Assembly: GCA_035771165.1 (NCBI GenBank)
Contig: JAWNZC010000344.1
Coordinates: 456,501-520,500 of the forward strand
DNA: 64,000 nt
Reading direction: 5' to 3'
Origin: Paragorgia papillata
Taxonomy: Eukaryota; Cnidaria; Anthozoa; Scleralcyonacea; Coralliidae
The notes beneath the pieces were generated by a model. That model was given only the letters and a program-made list of their open reading frames with translations, ran no database searches and was not told the origin of the DNA. How positions within the stretch are numbered: the first letter of the stretch is position 1; each line of letters begins with the position of its first letter. This document shows positions 37,450 through 48,656 of the stretch, in pieces. The translations under genes and the position numbers were made by a program.

Positions 37450-38289
37450 GTCAGTCTGGTGGCCATGTTGTATTTGATATACAAGCTTGAACCATATGTG
37501 AGAGCTTGTATATCTCCTACAACATTGACTCGAATATTGTAAATACTTTACAATATAGCGTGCGATAATCGTGAATATGTGAATTTTGATATTAATATGA
37601 ATAAAATGTTGGATGGCTTGTGAAATGAGTGCGGAATGACAAAAAGTTTACCGTCTAGCTTACAGTACATGTAACAAGACCCACTAGCTGTTGATGTTTT
37701 GATTTTCTGTGTCACTTAACCCTTACAAAAACTCTAAGCGTAGCAAAAAATCGCAACTTGAAATTTTCAAAAACGCTCTGATTGGGTGAAGTTAGCATAC
37801 AAGCAGGGCCGGTCAACCTCGTTTGTGAACCAGAAAATCTTGCCTATAGATTATATTTTACAAAGGCTATATAACACAAGGCCGCTAATTGTTCTTGTTA
37901 TGTTGTTATTAAATGACCTAGAAAATACTAATTTTTGTTATTCCGCAACTCATTCCGCAAGCCACGACACATTCTATTTCCATCATTTCGCCTTTTACAG
38001 TCACCGGCCTTATTACTGAACATGCAGAATAACAGACTACATGACGCATGCAGAACATAAGCACTTACATGTCTAAGTTGCAATGATTATAGCAACAATG
38101 TTAGTGGTAGTAACAGATGGTATAATGATGAATTAGTCCATGTGTACTTAGATTGAATATTTACCTTTTTACTGCCTGACGTGCAGTTTACTTAATTTAA
38201 CATTTTTACTTTCCCTAGCTTGATGAATAATGACCTGCAATGCATTAGGGGGAAATCTGATGTACAGTATTAGTAGTAGTCGTCGTCAT

Positions 38290-38330
38290 CGTGGTGGTGG
38301 TGGTGGTGGTGGTATAGTGGTAGTGGTGAA
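38290..38330. repeat. (GTG)n microsatellite
   Basis: About eight uninterrupted GTG units followed by diverged GTAGTG repeats. Confidence 0.9.
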
Positions 38331-38859
38331 AGAGTTTAAAGACTTATACTCAAAATGGAAATACCTTGCCATTTCTGCTTCTATAGTTTGTTCTGTATTT
38401 CTGTAGCCGCTACAGAAACGTGAGAGAAATCTAGCGAAAAAATCGCTTATTCTTGATTTATATTTGTTTGTTGGTAACGATTTGGGAGAAACATTCGTTA
38501 TAATTATTATGATTAAATTCCATGAAAACTAAATTATACTTTTTATTCACATTTTTTGACAAAAAGAAATTCCATGCGCTTCATTAGCGCCGACTACAGA
38601 AATACAGTAATACACAACAAACTACAGAAGTGTGAAGGTATTTCTAGTTTGACTGTAAGGCTGTTTGTGTGTTATTGAGATAATGATTTACATTTCTATA
38701 AGTCCACAAAGAAAGAAAAGAAATACCTTCAAAGCTTTGTGTGGTATTTAATTTCTCGTTCCTTGAACATTAGTCATCAGTGAACATGTGGAGGTACCCA
38801 CGTACACGTAGATGTACGTTTATATCACGTAACTTAAAGACTAAGGTTTGGTGACGTAA

Positions 38860-39195
38860 TGTCAGGTCTAAAAACCCAACGTGAGGTCTCACAACGTAAT
38901 GTAAGGTATCTCAACGTGACGTAATGCCTGACAATTTAACGTAAGGTCTTACAACGTACAACGTAACGTATCACAACGTAACGTAATGTCCCATGATGTA
39001 ACGTAAAGTCTCACAACGCAACATAAAGCGTAAAGTCTCACAACGTTACGAAAGTTTCACAATGTAACGTAAGGTATCACAAGGTAACGAAAGGTATTAC
39101 AACGTGACGTAATATCTCACAACGTAACGTGCGATCTCACAACGTAACGTAACACATCACAACGTAACGTAAGGTCTCACAGCGTAACGTAGGGT
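38860..39195. repeat. 20-bp minisatellite (CTCACAACGTAACGTAAGGT)
   Basis: About 16 degenerate copies of a unit near 20 bp built around CACAACGTAACGTAAGGT. Very rich in ACGT words, so the array is a dense cluster of CpG sites in an AT-rich background. Confidence 0.9.
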
Positions 39196-39633
39196 ATTAC
39201 GTGAACTAGTTAATAATCATCTGCTTTACCGTAACACGGTATGTAGCATATTTTCTGTTTGCATGCATAAATCTTGCTAATGGTGCCATGTATATATTGA
39301 GCTGAGAACAAATATTTTGTCACAGTATTGTCCACGGAAAACATTAATACTACGCGGAATTATTTTTATAACAAAACAGTTATTGGCTGGATTGAGTTAA
39401 GCCCGATTTCCGTTACACGCGCTTTGCTCGGCGGAGCGGACTTTGAAAATTGCAATTGGAAATTTTCAAAGCGAACTGAACAATGCACGCTCGGCAAAGC
39501 GGACGTAATGGAAAATAGCCTTAATTTAGAACGCGCGTTGTATACGATTGCATACAAATGCATCAAATACACTTCTCAGTATATAGCCCAAGGTTGTGAT
39601 TATGCGAAATTATATTTTAATTTTGCATTGCAG

Positions 39634-40005
39634 AAGCTTGCAAGAAGAAGAGCAACTCTGGAGGCGTCACCGCTGTACAAACAAGACGACAAGATCCTTT
39701 TGCGGAAATGTTTAATCCCGGAAGCTATGTCCGCTGAAGTCAGCGAGGAGGAGATCCCAATTGGTGAAGGACAGCCTCAGGTGGGAAAACACACCAAAAT
39801 TGTATCTCGGCCAATCGCCTGGAGGTCTGAGGAATTAGAAACGGCCCTGGCAAGCCTCGACCGAAAGGCATTGAGGCAAGCATCGGAAAAATCTAAAGCC
39901 ATGATGGTTAAAAGGGTTCCTGGTGGGTTGACAGCAACGCCAATTCCTCCAAACATCCCGAAATGGGCGATTCTCAAAGAGGTTCTTCAAGATCAAAATG
40001 TTTAG
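39634..40005 (+). CDS. candidate terminal exon of a basic coiled-coil protein
   Basis: Acceptor TTGCAG/AAG at 39633, open to TAG at 40003-40005 (about 123 codons). Begins KLARRRATLEASPLYKQDD, then an acidic patch (MSAEVSEEEIPIGEG), PIAWRSEELETALASLDRK and a Pro/Ile-rich end (TPIPPNIPKWAIL). This layout (an MS-x-E acidic patch, WR-x-EL, L-DRK, basic tail, P-WA) recurs in multi-copy cnidarian families of unknown role. It joins in phase to the exon at 37340-37449. The upstream part of the same open frame (39328-39633) is probably intron. Confidence 0.55.
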   Translation, partial: KLARRRATLEASPLYKQDDKILLRKCLIPEAMSAEVSEEEIPIGEGQPQVGKHTKIVSRPIAWRSEELETALASLDRKALRQASEKSKAMMVKRVPGGLTATPIPPNIPKWAILKEVLQDQNV

Positions 40006-40109
40006 TTTATAGTTTATACGAAACGTTTTATCCTCAGACTGTTTTTTAGGTACATGGTTTACTTTCACACTGCATGATAATCAAAATATCGGCGTTGCTC
40101 ATGAATATG

Positions 40110-40182
40110 TAGCCTGCGTGCAGACTTCCCCCGACTTTTACCCTCCGGGGAACGGAAACGGGGGAAGTCTGCACGCAAGCTA
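40110..40182. mobile_element. 73-bp MULE-type MITE with 9-bp target duplication
   Basis: Inverted termini TAGCCTGCGTGCAGACTTCC and its inverse pair over 24 bp with one mismatch. ATGAATATG is duplicated on both sides (40101-40109 and 40183-40191). A 9-bp duplication is the hallmark of Mutator-like elements. Confidence 0.9.
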
Positions 40183-40314
40183 ATGAATATGCGAAAATTT
40201 ATTTCGAGTTTTGACTAGGTTACATCTTGGCGATCAACACTCGAAAGAGATTTCATATTTCCAAGTATTCATCATGTATTGAATACTGACTATTGTTCGG
40301 CTGTCTATTAGAGG

Positions 40315-41070
40315 GGTTAATGTCACGAGTGATCAAAGAATTTCTCATCGCGAGTGAAGCTTAAAGGCCACGAGAGGCCACAGGCCTTGAGTGGACGTTA
40401 AAGCTTCACGAGTGTCAACCGATGTTAAATTCTTATCACACAAGTGAACATTGATTAGCTATCTTATGTCATGTCATGATTCTACTGCAATGAAATCATA
40501 TTGGTTTTATTCAAATTGCCGAAAAAGAAAAGTTAGAAATCAATTGTTGGTTGGCACTTGAAGTCATGGCGGCCATGTTGGAGGAACTTCAACAAAAGAA
40601 TTCGTTAGTAGCTATTGTATTTGGAGTATGTTTTCCTCCAACATGGCCGCCATATCTTTGTCTCTAAAATATCAAGGGATTGATTGCAAATCATCAATAG
40701 ATCATTTAGTATGCGATAAACGTTGTGATAAATGGTTATATCTATAAAATATGTTATCTCACGACACACCCACATTTTATTGTTTCGTTTCTTCAAAAAA
40801 GGTGTGATAACCACTTGTCAGTGTCATAACCACTTATCACATCGCTTACCACATACTAATAGTAATAAGTATTTTGATTTCTAACTGTTGAAGTTTCATT
40901 CTCGGTAAATTAAATGAAAAAAAAAATTATTGCAGAAGAGTCATGAGATAAGATGGTTAATTAATGTTCACTCGTGTGATAAAGATTTTAACGTCAACCT
41001 CTCAAGGCCGTTAAGCTTCATTGACGATGATAAATCCCCTTTATCGCACTAGTAACCATTTATTAACCCT
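40315..41070. mobile_element. nested fold-back element
   Basis: Diverged inverted arms of about 160 bp (around 40318-40490 and 40925-41068) share words such as ATCACACAAGTGAACATT and its inverse. Inside is a second, near-perfect inverted pair containing ATGGCGGCCATGTTGGAGGA (about 40565-40586) and its complement (about 40630-40652). No coding content. Confidence 0.7.
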
Positions 41071-41378
41071 CACATGCATGCATACATACATCATGCATGT
41101 AGATTATTCATGTCGTCACTTAAAAACTCAATTATAATTAATTTCTGATAGAAATTCAAAGACAATTAATAAGAGAATCGTCCTGATTTACATAAATTTT
41201 TCGTTTGGTTTTCTCGGCTAAAACAGTTCGCATTTTTTAAATAATCGATAAAAATGAATATTTCTATACATTATCTTTTATAAAATACAATAAAAGCATC
41301 TCATCGTCGGCTGCTTGCTTGTTCATGTTAATATTCATTACAGTTGATTTCATATTACTTTTCCGCTTTGTCATGCGA

Positions 41379-41556
41379 AGTTCGTTGGAAAGTTCAGATA
41401 TTCGTTCGGAACTTCGGAACTACATTGCCAATGTTGACAATTATCCAATCAAAATGAAGCTTTGATCCAAAGCTCGCAATTTGATTGGATAAGTTGTCAA
41501 CCTTGACAACGTAGTTCCGAAGTTCCTTACCAACTTCGGAACTTCCCAACGAACTT
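41379..41556. mobile_element. 178-bp hairpin MITE
   Basis: Termini AAGTTCGTTGGAAAGTTC and its inverse, with more inner pairing (GGAACTTCGGAACTAC; GACAATTATCCAATCAAA). Almost the whole element can fold on itself. No clear target duplication. Confidence 0.8.
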
Positions 41557-42263
41557 TGTAACACACCGCCGTGTGTAACAAATATCCTTAAACTGTTAGC
41601 TTAGACCTATACTAGTAGTCAAACTTGTGACGCACACATAGTTCTGTGACTTATTAAATAAGCCATGGCCCATGTTGTATAGTTGTAAGCACTACATTAA
41701 TCTAACCGGTGTATGAAACCCAATCTGCCATGCAGTGTATACATCATAACTTAAACGTGCTTATTGTCGTGGTTCAGTGGCAGAAGTTTAGACAGTTGAC
41801 ATTACAAGACTATGATCTCTTTTTTTACTTGTCAGTTATTGCTGTATTCATGTATGTGCTATTAACATTTAGTATCAATGGTATATACGTTGTTATTTTC
41901 GATTGGTTTATATATGGCAGGCATTAATGACGTCAGTATGCGACTCTATATTTTTGTCTGAAGAGTCTTCAGGATTAAATTAGTTACTATTTTATATATC
42001 GTTTAAAGTGTCTTACATTTCATTAGCTATCTATAGTGTTTATATTTAAACGTTAACTTTAACAATTGTCATATCTGATGTCATTTCTCTGTGCATTTGC
42101 ATTAATATTGCTGTTCATTTGCAGGATTTAACATGTTTTGATGCCTGCTGTTTGTACTGATGTTTCAGTTTGGTTTATAGGTGATTGTGTTTATTAAAAC
42201 TGCAATGAAAAACAACAACATTTTGGCTATAATATCCATGCGTAACATTTGACTTTTCTAATT

Positions 42264-42455
42264 TGGTATTAAATTTGCACCGATGCAAATTCGTCAAATT
42301 TTATAGTAGTAAGAAATTTGCAATAACTTTGCATATCGATTTGCAACGTAGCAAACTTATTAAATTTGCACTAAATTTGCACCAAATTTGCACCGCAAGC
42401 AAATCGCTGCAATCGCGGTATTTGCAGGTTTGCACTATGGTGCAAACTTGGTGGA
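42264..42455. repeat. TTTGCA-rich cluster
   Basis: About ten TTTGCA or TGCAAA words in 190 bp, several as AAATTTGCAC in near-tandem array. Could be a degenerate minisatellite or a binding-site cluster. Confidence 0.6.
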
Positions 42456-42489
42456 AATTCTTCGTTGTTTTTAGCGTTTTCGTGTAGAC

Positions 42490-44642
42490 CATAGCCACTG
42501 GAAAGGGAGAGGGCTGTGAAACTCCGCTCTGAAACAATAGAACTTCCGGTTTGCTGTTGAAAATTGCTCGCCTGAGCGTCACGTGATCTTGAACCGGCAT
42601 GGCCAGTGTGTTATTTCATATGACTTACATTAGATTATACCTTGTTCTTCGTTAAACGGCACGATGTCGGTTATGGTGACTTCTAAAAATCCACAAGAAA
42701 CATGATATTTACAAGTCCAAAGGAGTACCCTTGTATTTCGTTAACAAAATTCGGTAGGAATTAGGTTTTTGACGACCTACGAACTTAAGACAGCGACAGT
42801 GCTGTATACTGTAGTCAGTCATTTTTATGACAAATTTTATATTTTACATTGATTCTGCGTTCATTTTAGATATTAGTTTATTCAATAATATGATTGTGTG
42901 CACAAAAAAATCACCTCAAAAAGATCGGATTGGTTTTAACAGGACCGTGAGAGTTTTTAAGTCGCGCATTTCTCAAATAAGACGTAAACAAATATATATG
43001 GTGGTGCATCGTTGTGTAGATGAGCGGCGTTCGGTTTCATGATGGACTTGATCGTGACATTGAAATGATCATCCTTGAATATTACACAATCGTATCAAGC
43101 GCTAACTCATGCATGGCTCACTCAAATAATTCACACTCTGGCATTGTGAGCAAATTAGCCGTAGCGCGAACTATTTTCTCCCCGCCGGACTAATTATTGT
43201 AAACAAACATTCAGATTCTCAGCTACAAAAATATGGGAAAATATTCCCAGTGATTTAAAAACCCTTTCTGTTTCAATGTAAAAAATATTAAGTCAACAAG
43301 GTTGATCTGAATTTCATTCTCGCATTATACAATGTCTATATTTTGTTACTTCGACACGATCTTAATATTTCATCGTCTCCAGGGTAGATTCCATGTTATT
43401 GTCACGCCAGAGATACGCCAAACCTTTTGCAATCATACGTCAAGGTCATTTGTTGAACATTTTTCTTGATCGCTTTTGACGCCGAAAATGCCCAAAAAGA
43501 AATGGTGGAAAGGGAATTAGCTGTTTGTGAGTTTGATATATTTACCTGGGGGCCAAACCTCGAACTTTTCATGAGTCTAACTTATTACTTGATATAAATT
43601 AGGAGCTGAGTAGTCTATTGTTTGTGATAATTTTGGTCAAGACATTGAGTTCGACTAATGGTTATTGATTCATCGTAAAACTTCTGAGGTTTGACAGAGA
43701 GCAAGGTTACGCCAATAGGCATCCTCTGCTGATCCCCAAACTTATTAATATGTAAATATAGGCGCAGTGATTAAACTCGAAAGCTTTATACTTTAATTAC
43801 ACTATCACATATGTATATTCTTTCATAAAATATTTTGTTTTATATCTAACTCTGATTTATTTATGTATCACTATGTAAACTTTGTATTTTTCATTGTAAG
43901 TATTAAAAATAGTGTGAATAAATTGAAATTATCATAAATCGCCGCATGTCTACAAATTATTAATAAAAGAAAACCAAGGAACAACGCAGTCGAAAAGCAT
44001 TTGTCGTCTCCGTGCCATTATTAAATCGGAGTTTTGCACTTTTGTTGTCAGATGGCAATGTTTCTTATACTTTAGTTATTCTTTAATTATACGTGTACGT
44101 AAACTGATACGCGTACGACAATTGCCAGTCCTCACCGTGTTTATGAAACAAACAAGTGATGCGCAATACACCAGACATTTAGCGCATTTAATATTCAATG
44201 AAGGCAACTCAACTTACGACATATAATTTAACACAATCATTCATATTAAGACAAAAGCGAATTTTATTTTAGTTTTAGTTGTACTGTTGGCAAAACTATT
44301 GTATCATTATTTTACCTCTCGGCTCTCACTGTGTTCGGTCCGACCATTGATCGTTTATTCGAATTTACTGCACTTTATTAAATATTCTTTGCAAAGGGAG
44401 TTTTCATGAGGGACCATATATGCATATAATGTCCAAATGAAGTGGAATTTATATCGAAACCATCACGGAAGAACTTTCGTTGTAGCACTTGTAAGTACGC
44501 GCCTCGCTGCTCTAATGTAAAATCTTGCTTTTTATTGCTCAATCATGCAGGTTCAACGTCACGTGATCTTGAATTTGGCGAACAATAACATAAATCTCAG
44601 TCACGCCCACTTTCACAGTCCTCTCCCTTTCCAGTGGCTATG
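42490..44642. mobile_element. 2.15-kb non-autonomous DNA transposon
   Basis: The ends CATAGCCACTGGAAAGGGAG and its inverse pair over 32 bp with one mismatch. A 17-bp direct repeat (CGTCACGTGATCTTGAA) lies just inside each end (about 42579 and 44556). No transposase ORF in the interior. The target duplication is ambiguous; a TA within the terminal CATAG is possible. Confidence 0.75.
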
Positions 44643-44872
44643 TGTGGGCGCAGCAAACGATCGAAAACGATATGAAAACGCTCTTGTGGACGCAAGACGT
44701 TTATTGCGTTTTCATTAAAATGAAAACGGATCGATCTGAAAAAGCATTAGTGTGGGCATAGCCATATGTATATTACCAATGTGTTATGTTTGTAGTAGAT
44801 TGAAGAGTGCTCAATACCAGGTGTTTGGTAGAGCGAAATAACAGTTTGAATCCTAAAATGTAGTCGTTGCTA

Positions 44873-44954
44873 CTCTGAGTTTCACGCCTCACGTCTTGAG
44901 ATGATCTTCAGGCAACTGTATGTCTGAAGATCGTCAGAGGCGTGAAACTCAGAG
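44873..44954. repeat. 82-bp hairpin with perfect 18-bp terminal stem
   Basis: CTCTGAGTTTCACGCCTC (44873-44890) pairs perfectly with 44937-44954, with further inner pairing of GATGATCTTCAG and CTGAAGATCGTC. Likely a miniature fold-back element. Confidence 0.85.
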
Positions 44955-45591
44955 CCAGACTGCAAAGTTTGCTTTGCGCGGGCAAAATCTAGCCCGCGCA
45001 CTTGGAAACTGTAATTGGCTGTCTGCCCGCGCAATTTTCGTCAAATTATATATTTGCCCGCGCATTCGCCGCAATAGTGAATGGTTGGGCCGTTGAAAGA
45101 AACAGTGCAATTACTTTAAGATCCTTATATTTACTTAAATGACTCTAAATCGATTTATTTTCCCGCAAATGAGTGCAAATCGATCTGAATCGACCTTTCC
45201 CGTGCGATTTACGCAGGACCAGTCTATCCGAAACTTCAGTACGGCTCACACCAAGACTTAGGCGAATACTCAAAAGAAACCGCTGGGTGGGACTGGGAGG
45301 GAACGTGGGCTGGAAAATAAATATTAAAATATACCAGTCAATATACGCCACTCAGCCACTGTATGTATACGGATGACACATTCAATTCAGATTATGATTA
45401 CATAGATATAAATAGCTTTGTGATTGTCCGTGTCCGATTCGACGTCTTCGTGGATACTGCCTGGATAAGAACTAGGAAGATAATGAAATGAGTATAGCAA
45501 AAACAACTAACGAGTTTGATGGAATTGATGCAATAGAAGGTAACAACATTAACATTTACTTCGATATTTCCGTAATATCATTAACCACCAC

Positions 45592-46119
45592 TGTTACGGA
45601 TATGCCTATCCTAAGACAGTTAATTAACTAGACGTTATTTGATCACTGAACTACTTAATAAGTACTTGTAACCAATTAGTAATACTTATGACTTGGCATG
45701 AGTCAGCTATGATGTCATTTAGTAATTACGTAAATATATTATATATAGAATGAAGTATGTTACTATAATTATATACTCTAGAAACTATATAAGCAGCCAT
45801 CGAACATATATCAGGCATGCATATGTATGAGAGTGAGCTATATGTATCAAAGTGGTTACGAAGTCTGTCCTGGAGTTCCTGTCGTTGGTTTTATTATTCC
45901 TTCCTTTCAAGTCCATACGGATTGTTAACCTGTGCCGGAATCTCCTATTGACTGTTTCCTTGTGCGCAGACGACAGATAAGTTTCTGAACTTTAGTTTAG
46001 TTTTAATCTTTATAGACATTTTCAATATCTGTTCTAAGTTTCTTGTTAATTAAATAAATAACTGTAAAAACCAAACAGCTGAGGTTACACTTTTTGTTGC
46101 GTATAGCGGTCACGTAACA
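45592..46119 (+). repeat. 5' LTR of Ty3/gypsy retrotransposon
   Basis: 528 bp from TGTTACGG to TAACA, the canonical TG...CA ends. The first 175 bp match 63817-63991 with a single difference (C at 45605, G at 63830). Contains a TATA-like box (CTATATAAG near 45786) and an AATAAA-like signal near 46054. The near-identity indicates a recent insertion. Confidence 0.95.
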
Positions 46120-46138
46120 ATTGGGGGCTCAGGCGGGA
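46120..46138 (+). promoter_or_regulatory. primer-binding site
   Basis: ATTGGGGGCTCAGGCGGGA follows the LTR directly. TTGGGGGCTC resembles the tRNA-Pro-type primer site of several LTR elements; the rest does not match closely, so the priming tRNA is not certain. Confidence 0.7.
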
Positions 46139-46274
46139 ACGTATACGTTAGTGTCTCGGGAAAGTGTACGTTAGTGTCCGGGGAATTTCATTCAAATCAA
46201 AGTTCGGTAACTTTTGATATTTTTTTTATTCGGAGGTAAATTTCGAATTTGTGTGAGCTCAGCTATTTGATAAA

Positions 46275-47097
46275 ATGTCAGAATTTAAACCTGAGCAGTT
46301 TATGTTCGAGCCCGATCAAGAGGTTTTTAATAAATTGAGGAAGGATGACCTGATTTCATTAGGTAATCATTTAAGTATAGAGGTAAAAAGTTCTATGGTA
46401 AAGAAGGACATGCAAAAGACAATTATGGAACACTTAGTTAAATCTGAATACTTTGAGGAAAGTGTTTTAAATTTGTATAAGAATCCCGATGCAAATCCAG
46501 AAATAGAAATAGAAAGAATGAAATTTGCAATGGAAGCAGAAAGAATGAAATTGGAATTAAAGAAATTAGAAATGGAGAGAGATAGAGAAAGGGAAAGAGG
46601 AGATAGAGAAAGAGAAAGAGAAGAAAGAGAAGAGAGATTAGAAAAGCAGAAATTTGAGTTGGAAATGAGAAAAATAGAGTTGCAGGGAAAATTGGGATCT
46701 GTTCATACTGGAACCAAACTAGATTCGAGTTTTGATGTTACTAAGCACATTAGAATGGTTCCATCTTTCCAGGAACGGGATGTCCGATAAGTATTTTTTA
46801 CATTTTGAAAAAATAGCCGAAAATCTTAAGTGGCCCAAAGAAAATTGGACCATGTTATTGCAAAGTGTTTTAGTTGGAAAAGCTCGTGATATTTACGCAC
46901 AGCTTTCGTTAGATATAGCTTCGGAATACGATACCGTTAAGGAATTGATTCTTAAGGGGTACGAGTTGGTCCCTGAGGCATATCGTCAGAAATTTCGAAA
47001 TTTTGAAAAAACGGGTAGGCAGACCAATTTAGAATTCGCTAGAGAAAAAGAACAATTGTTTGATCGCTGGTGTGACAACAAGAGCAAGGTGAAGTAA
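46275..47097 (+). pseudogene. gag: gag of the gypsy element, frameshifted and truncated
   Basis: ATG at 46275 opens a helical N-terminal region ending in a Glu/Arg-rich coiled coil (MERDREREREEREERLEKQ). Capsid-like sequence follows after a one-base insertion at about 46784 (FLHFEKIAENLKWPKENWTM, LVGKARDIYAQLS, LVPEAYRQKFRNFEKT). The frame ends in TAA at 47095-47097 just after FDRWCDNKSK. No CCHC knuckle is seen before the protease, so an internal deletion has probably removed the gag C-terminus. Gag would package the element RNA in virus-like particles; this copy cannot make an intact one. Confidence 0.8.
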
Positions 47098-47126
47098 AAC
47101 CCAATGGCTGTACTTCAAAACAGTCC

Positions 47127-48326
47127 ATGCGTGACAATGTGCAAGACACATCTGTCATTAAGCCACTTCCTTCTCTTAACTGTGAGGTTAAGTCCTCTTT
47201 TGACCCTATTATGGAAGTCTTTCAACCATTTATTCATACTGGTTTCATATCACTTACAAGTGATCTGTCAAAAACAGTTCCTATTAAAATTTTAAGAGAT
47301 ACTGGGGCTTCCCAATCTCTTTTGTTGGCAGATACTTTACCATTTTCTCAGGAGTCTTACTCTGGTAAGAATGTTTTGATTAGAGGAGTTAATTCTGCTA
47401 CGTTCCGTTCTCAACAATTACACAAAGTCAATTTGTCGTCAGACCTAGTGTCTGGTACCGTTCTATTGGGTATTAAAACGACTTTACCATTCGAGGGAAT
47501 TCATCTACTTCTCGGCAATGACCTTGCAGGCGAGAAGGTAGTCGTTAACCCAATTTTGACTGATAAACCGTGTGTAAATCAAACTCCTGATCCTATTGAG
47601 CGAGAAATTTCAGGTTTATATCCCGCATGTGCGGTAACTCGAGCCATGCGTAAGCAGAAGCAATTAGAACATGACGCTAGTGAAGACGTCATCGATATGT
47701 CAGACACCTTTCTTGGCCAAGCTTTCGAAGGCGTTAATTCAACATCTGAATCGTCTCAAGCAACCTTTTCAAAGCCAAATCTTATTAATGCACAACAAAA
47801 TGATCCTGAGATCCCTGTCTTATTTCATAAAGCAGTTGACGAGGCCGAAATTGCGAAGCATCCGGTCTGCTACTTTATTAAAAACGATATTTTAATGAGA
47901 AAGTGGAGACCGCCTGATGTTTCGGCAGACGATGAGTGGTGTGTCAGATATCAGATCGTTGTGCCAAAGACCTACCGGTCTGACATACTTAGCCTAGCGC
48001 ATGAAACCCCCCTTTCTGGCCATTTAGGTGTTAACAAAACCTATCTTAAAATTCTGAGTCATTTCTACTGGCCTAATCTTAGACGAGATGTAGTGCAATT
48101 TTGTAAAACTTGCCACACTTGTTAGGTTGTTGGAAAACCAAATCAGGTGAATCCAAAAGCCCATTTACAGCCAATTCCAGCCTTCGAGGAGCCGTTTAGT
48201 AGAGTAATTGTAGATTGTGTTGGCCCATTACCTAAGACTAAGGCAGGCAATCAATATCTGTTGACCATTATGTGCGCTTCTACAAGGTTCCCTGAAGCTA
48301 TACCTTTGAGAAATATTAAGGCAAAA
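47127..48326 (+). pseudogene. pol: gypsy pol, 5' part: protease and integrase N-terminal half
   Basis: An aspartic protease with the active-site motif ILRDTGASQS comes first (about 47290-47320). The integrase HHCC zinc domain follows (HETPLSGHLGVNKT ... FCKTCHTC). An in-frame TAG at 48123-48125 falls directly after CHTC, but the same frame continues with the first catalytic Asp of the integrase core (IVDCVGPLPK). The Polinton interrupts the coding sequence after KAKTI, and the frame resumes exactly at 61522. Protease precedes integrase and integrase precedes RT, as in Gmr1-like Ty3/gypsy elements. Confidence 0.85.
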
Positions 48327-48332
48327 ACCATT
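48327..48332 (+). other. target-site duplication ACCATT, left copy
   Basis: ACCATT directly precedes the left Polinton terminus AGTAGG and is repeated after the right terminus at 61516-61521. Six bases is the usual Polinton duplication length. Confidence 0.95.
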
Positions 48333-48490
48333 AGTAGGTAACCCCCCCCCCCATATAGCATTCAAAGGGATGCCGCCTCATTAAATATTCAGTGCGGCGC
48401 CCCTGTGTGACGCCCAATGTGATGCACGGTGTGACGCCCGGTGTGACGCCCGGTGTGACGCCCGATGTGACGCCCAGTGTGACGCCCGGT
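48333..48490 (+). repeat. left terminal inverted repeat of the Polinton
   Basis: AGTAGGTAACC, a run of 11 C, CATATAGCATTCAAAGGG, a GC-rich stretch, then 12-bp GTGTGACGCCCG-type repeats. It matches the inverse of 61359-61515 except for C-run length (11 versus 17) and one extra 12-bp unit. Confidence 0.95.
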
Positions 48491-48500
48491 GTGACGCCCG
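48405..48500 (+). repeat. 12-bp tandem repeat (GTGTGACGCCCG) x8
   Basis: Eight consecutive units with few substitutions, the first six or so inside the terminal repeat. The right terminus has six full units plus a partial one (61359-61437, opposite orientation). Possibly a binding site for terminal protein, integrase or polymerase. Confidence 0.95.
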
Positions 48501-48529
48501 GAAGTAATTAGCACACATAGAGTGGGTGA

Positions 48530-48535
48530 TATAAA
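48530..48535 (+). promoter_or_regulatory. TATA box, left end of Polinton
   Basis: GATATAAACC just inside the terminal repeat, preceded by TAATTAGCACACAT. A very similar TAATTAGTGCGCAT precedes the TATA box at the right end, suggesting matched early promoters. Confidence 0.65.
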
Positions 48536-48656
48536 CCCCGCGTATTCGTCCATTCAGACACTCTGTCTACAGTGTTTCACTCGTGGTTTCTGGAGTTTTC
48601 ATGTTCTATCGCTTGTTTGGATTTGTTTTCGAAGTCTCATCGTGATTTAGGAAAAG

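Larger units (their letters stand above)
37450..39633. other. intron-like region with simple repeats
   Basis: Between two candidate exons. Contains a GTG microsatellite and the ACGTAACGTAAGG minisatellite. No other coding content seen. Confidence 0.4.
40006..45591. other. repeat-rich region without clear genes
   Basis: Occupied by MITEs and fold-back elements listed separately (40110, 40315, 41379, 42490, 44873). A possible short first exon (45488-45539, MSIAKTTNEFDGIDAIE then GTAACA) lies just left of the LTR retrotransposon; support is weak. Confidence 0.4.

Noticed and set aside
38860..39195. Short regular repeats resembling CRISPR
   Set aside because: Degenerate 20-bp head-to-tail repeat without spacers.
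39328..39633. Upstream half of the 225-residue ORF as coding
   Set aside because: Composition and content differ from the downstream part, and a good acceptor at 39633 in phase with an upstream exon explains the ORF better.
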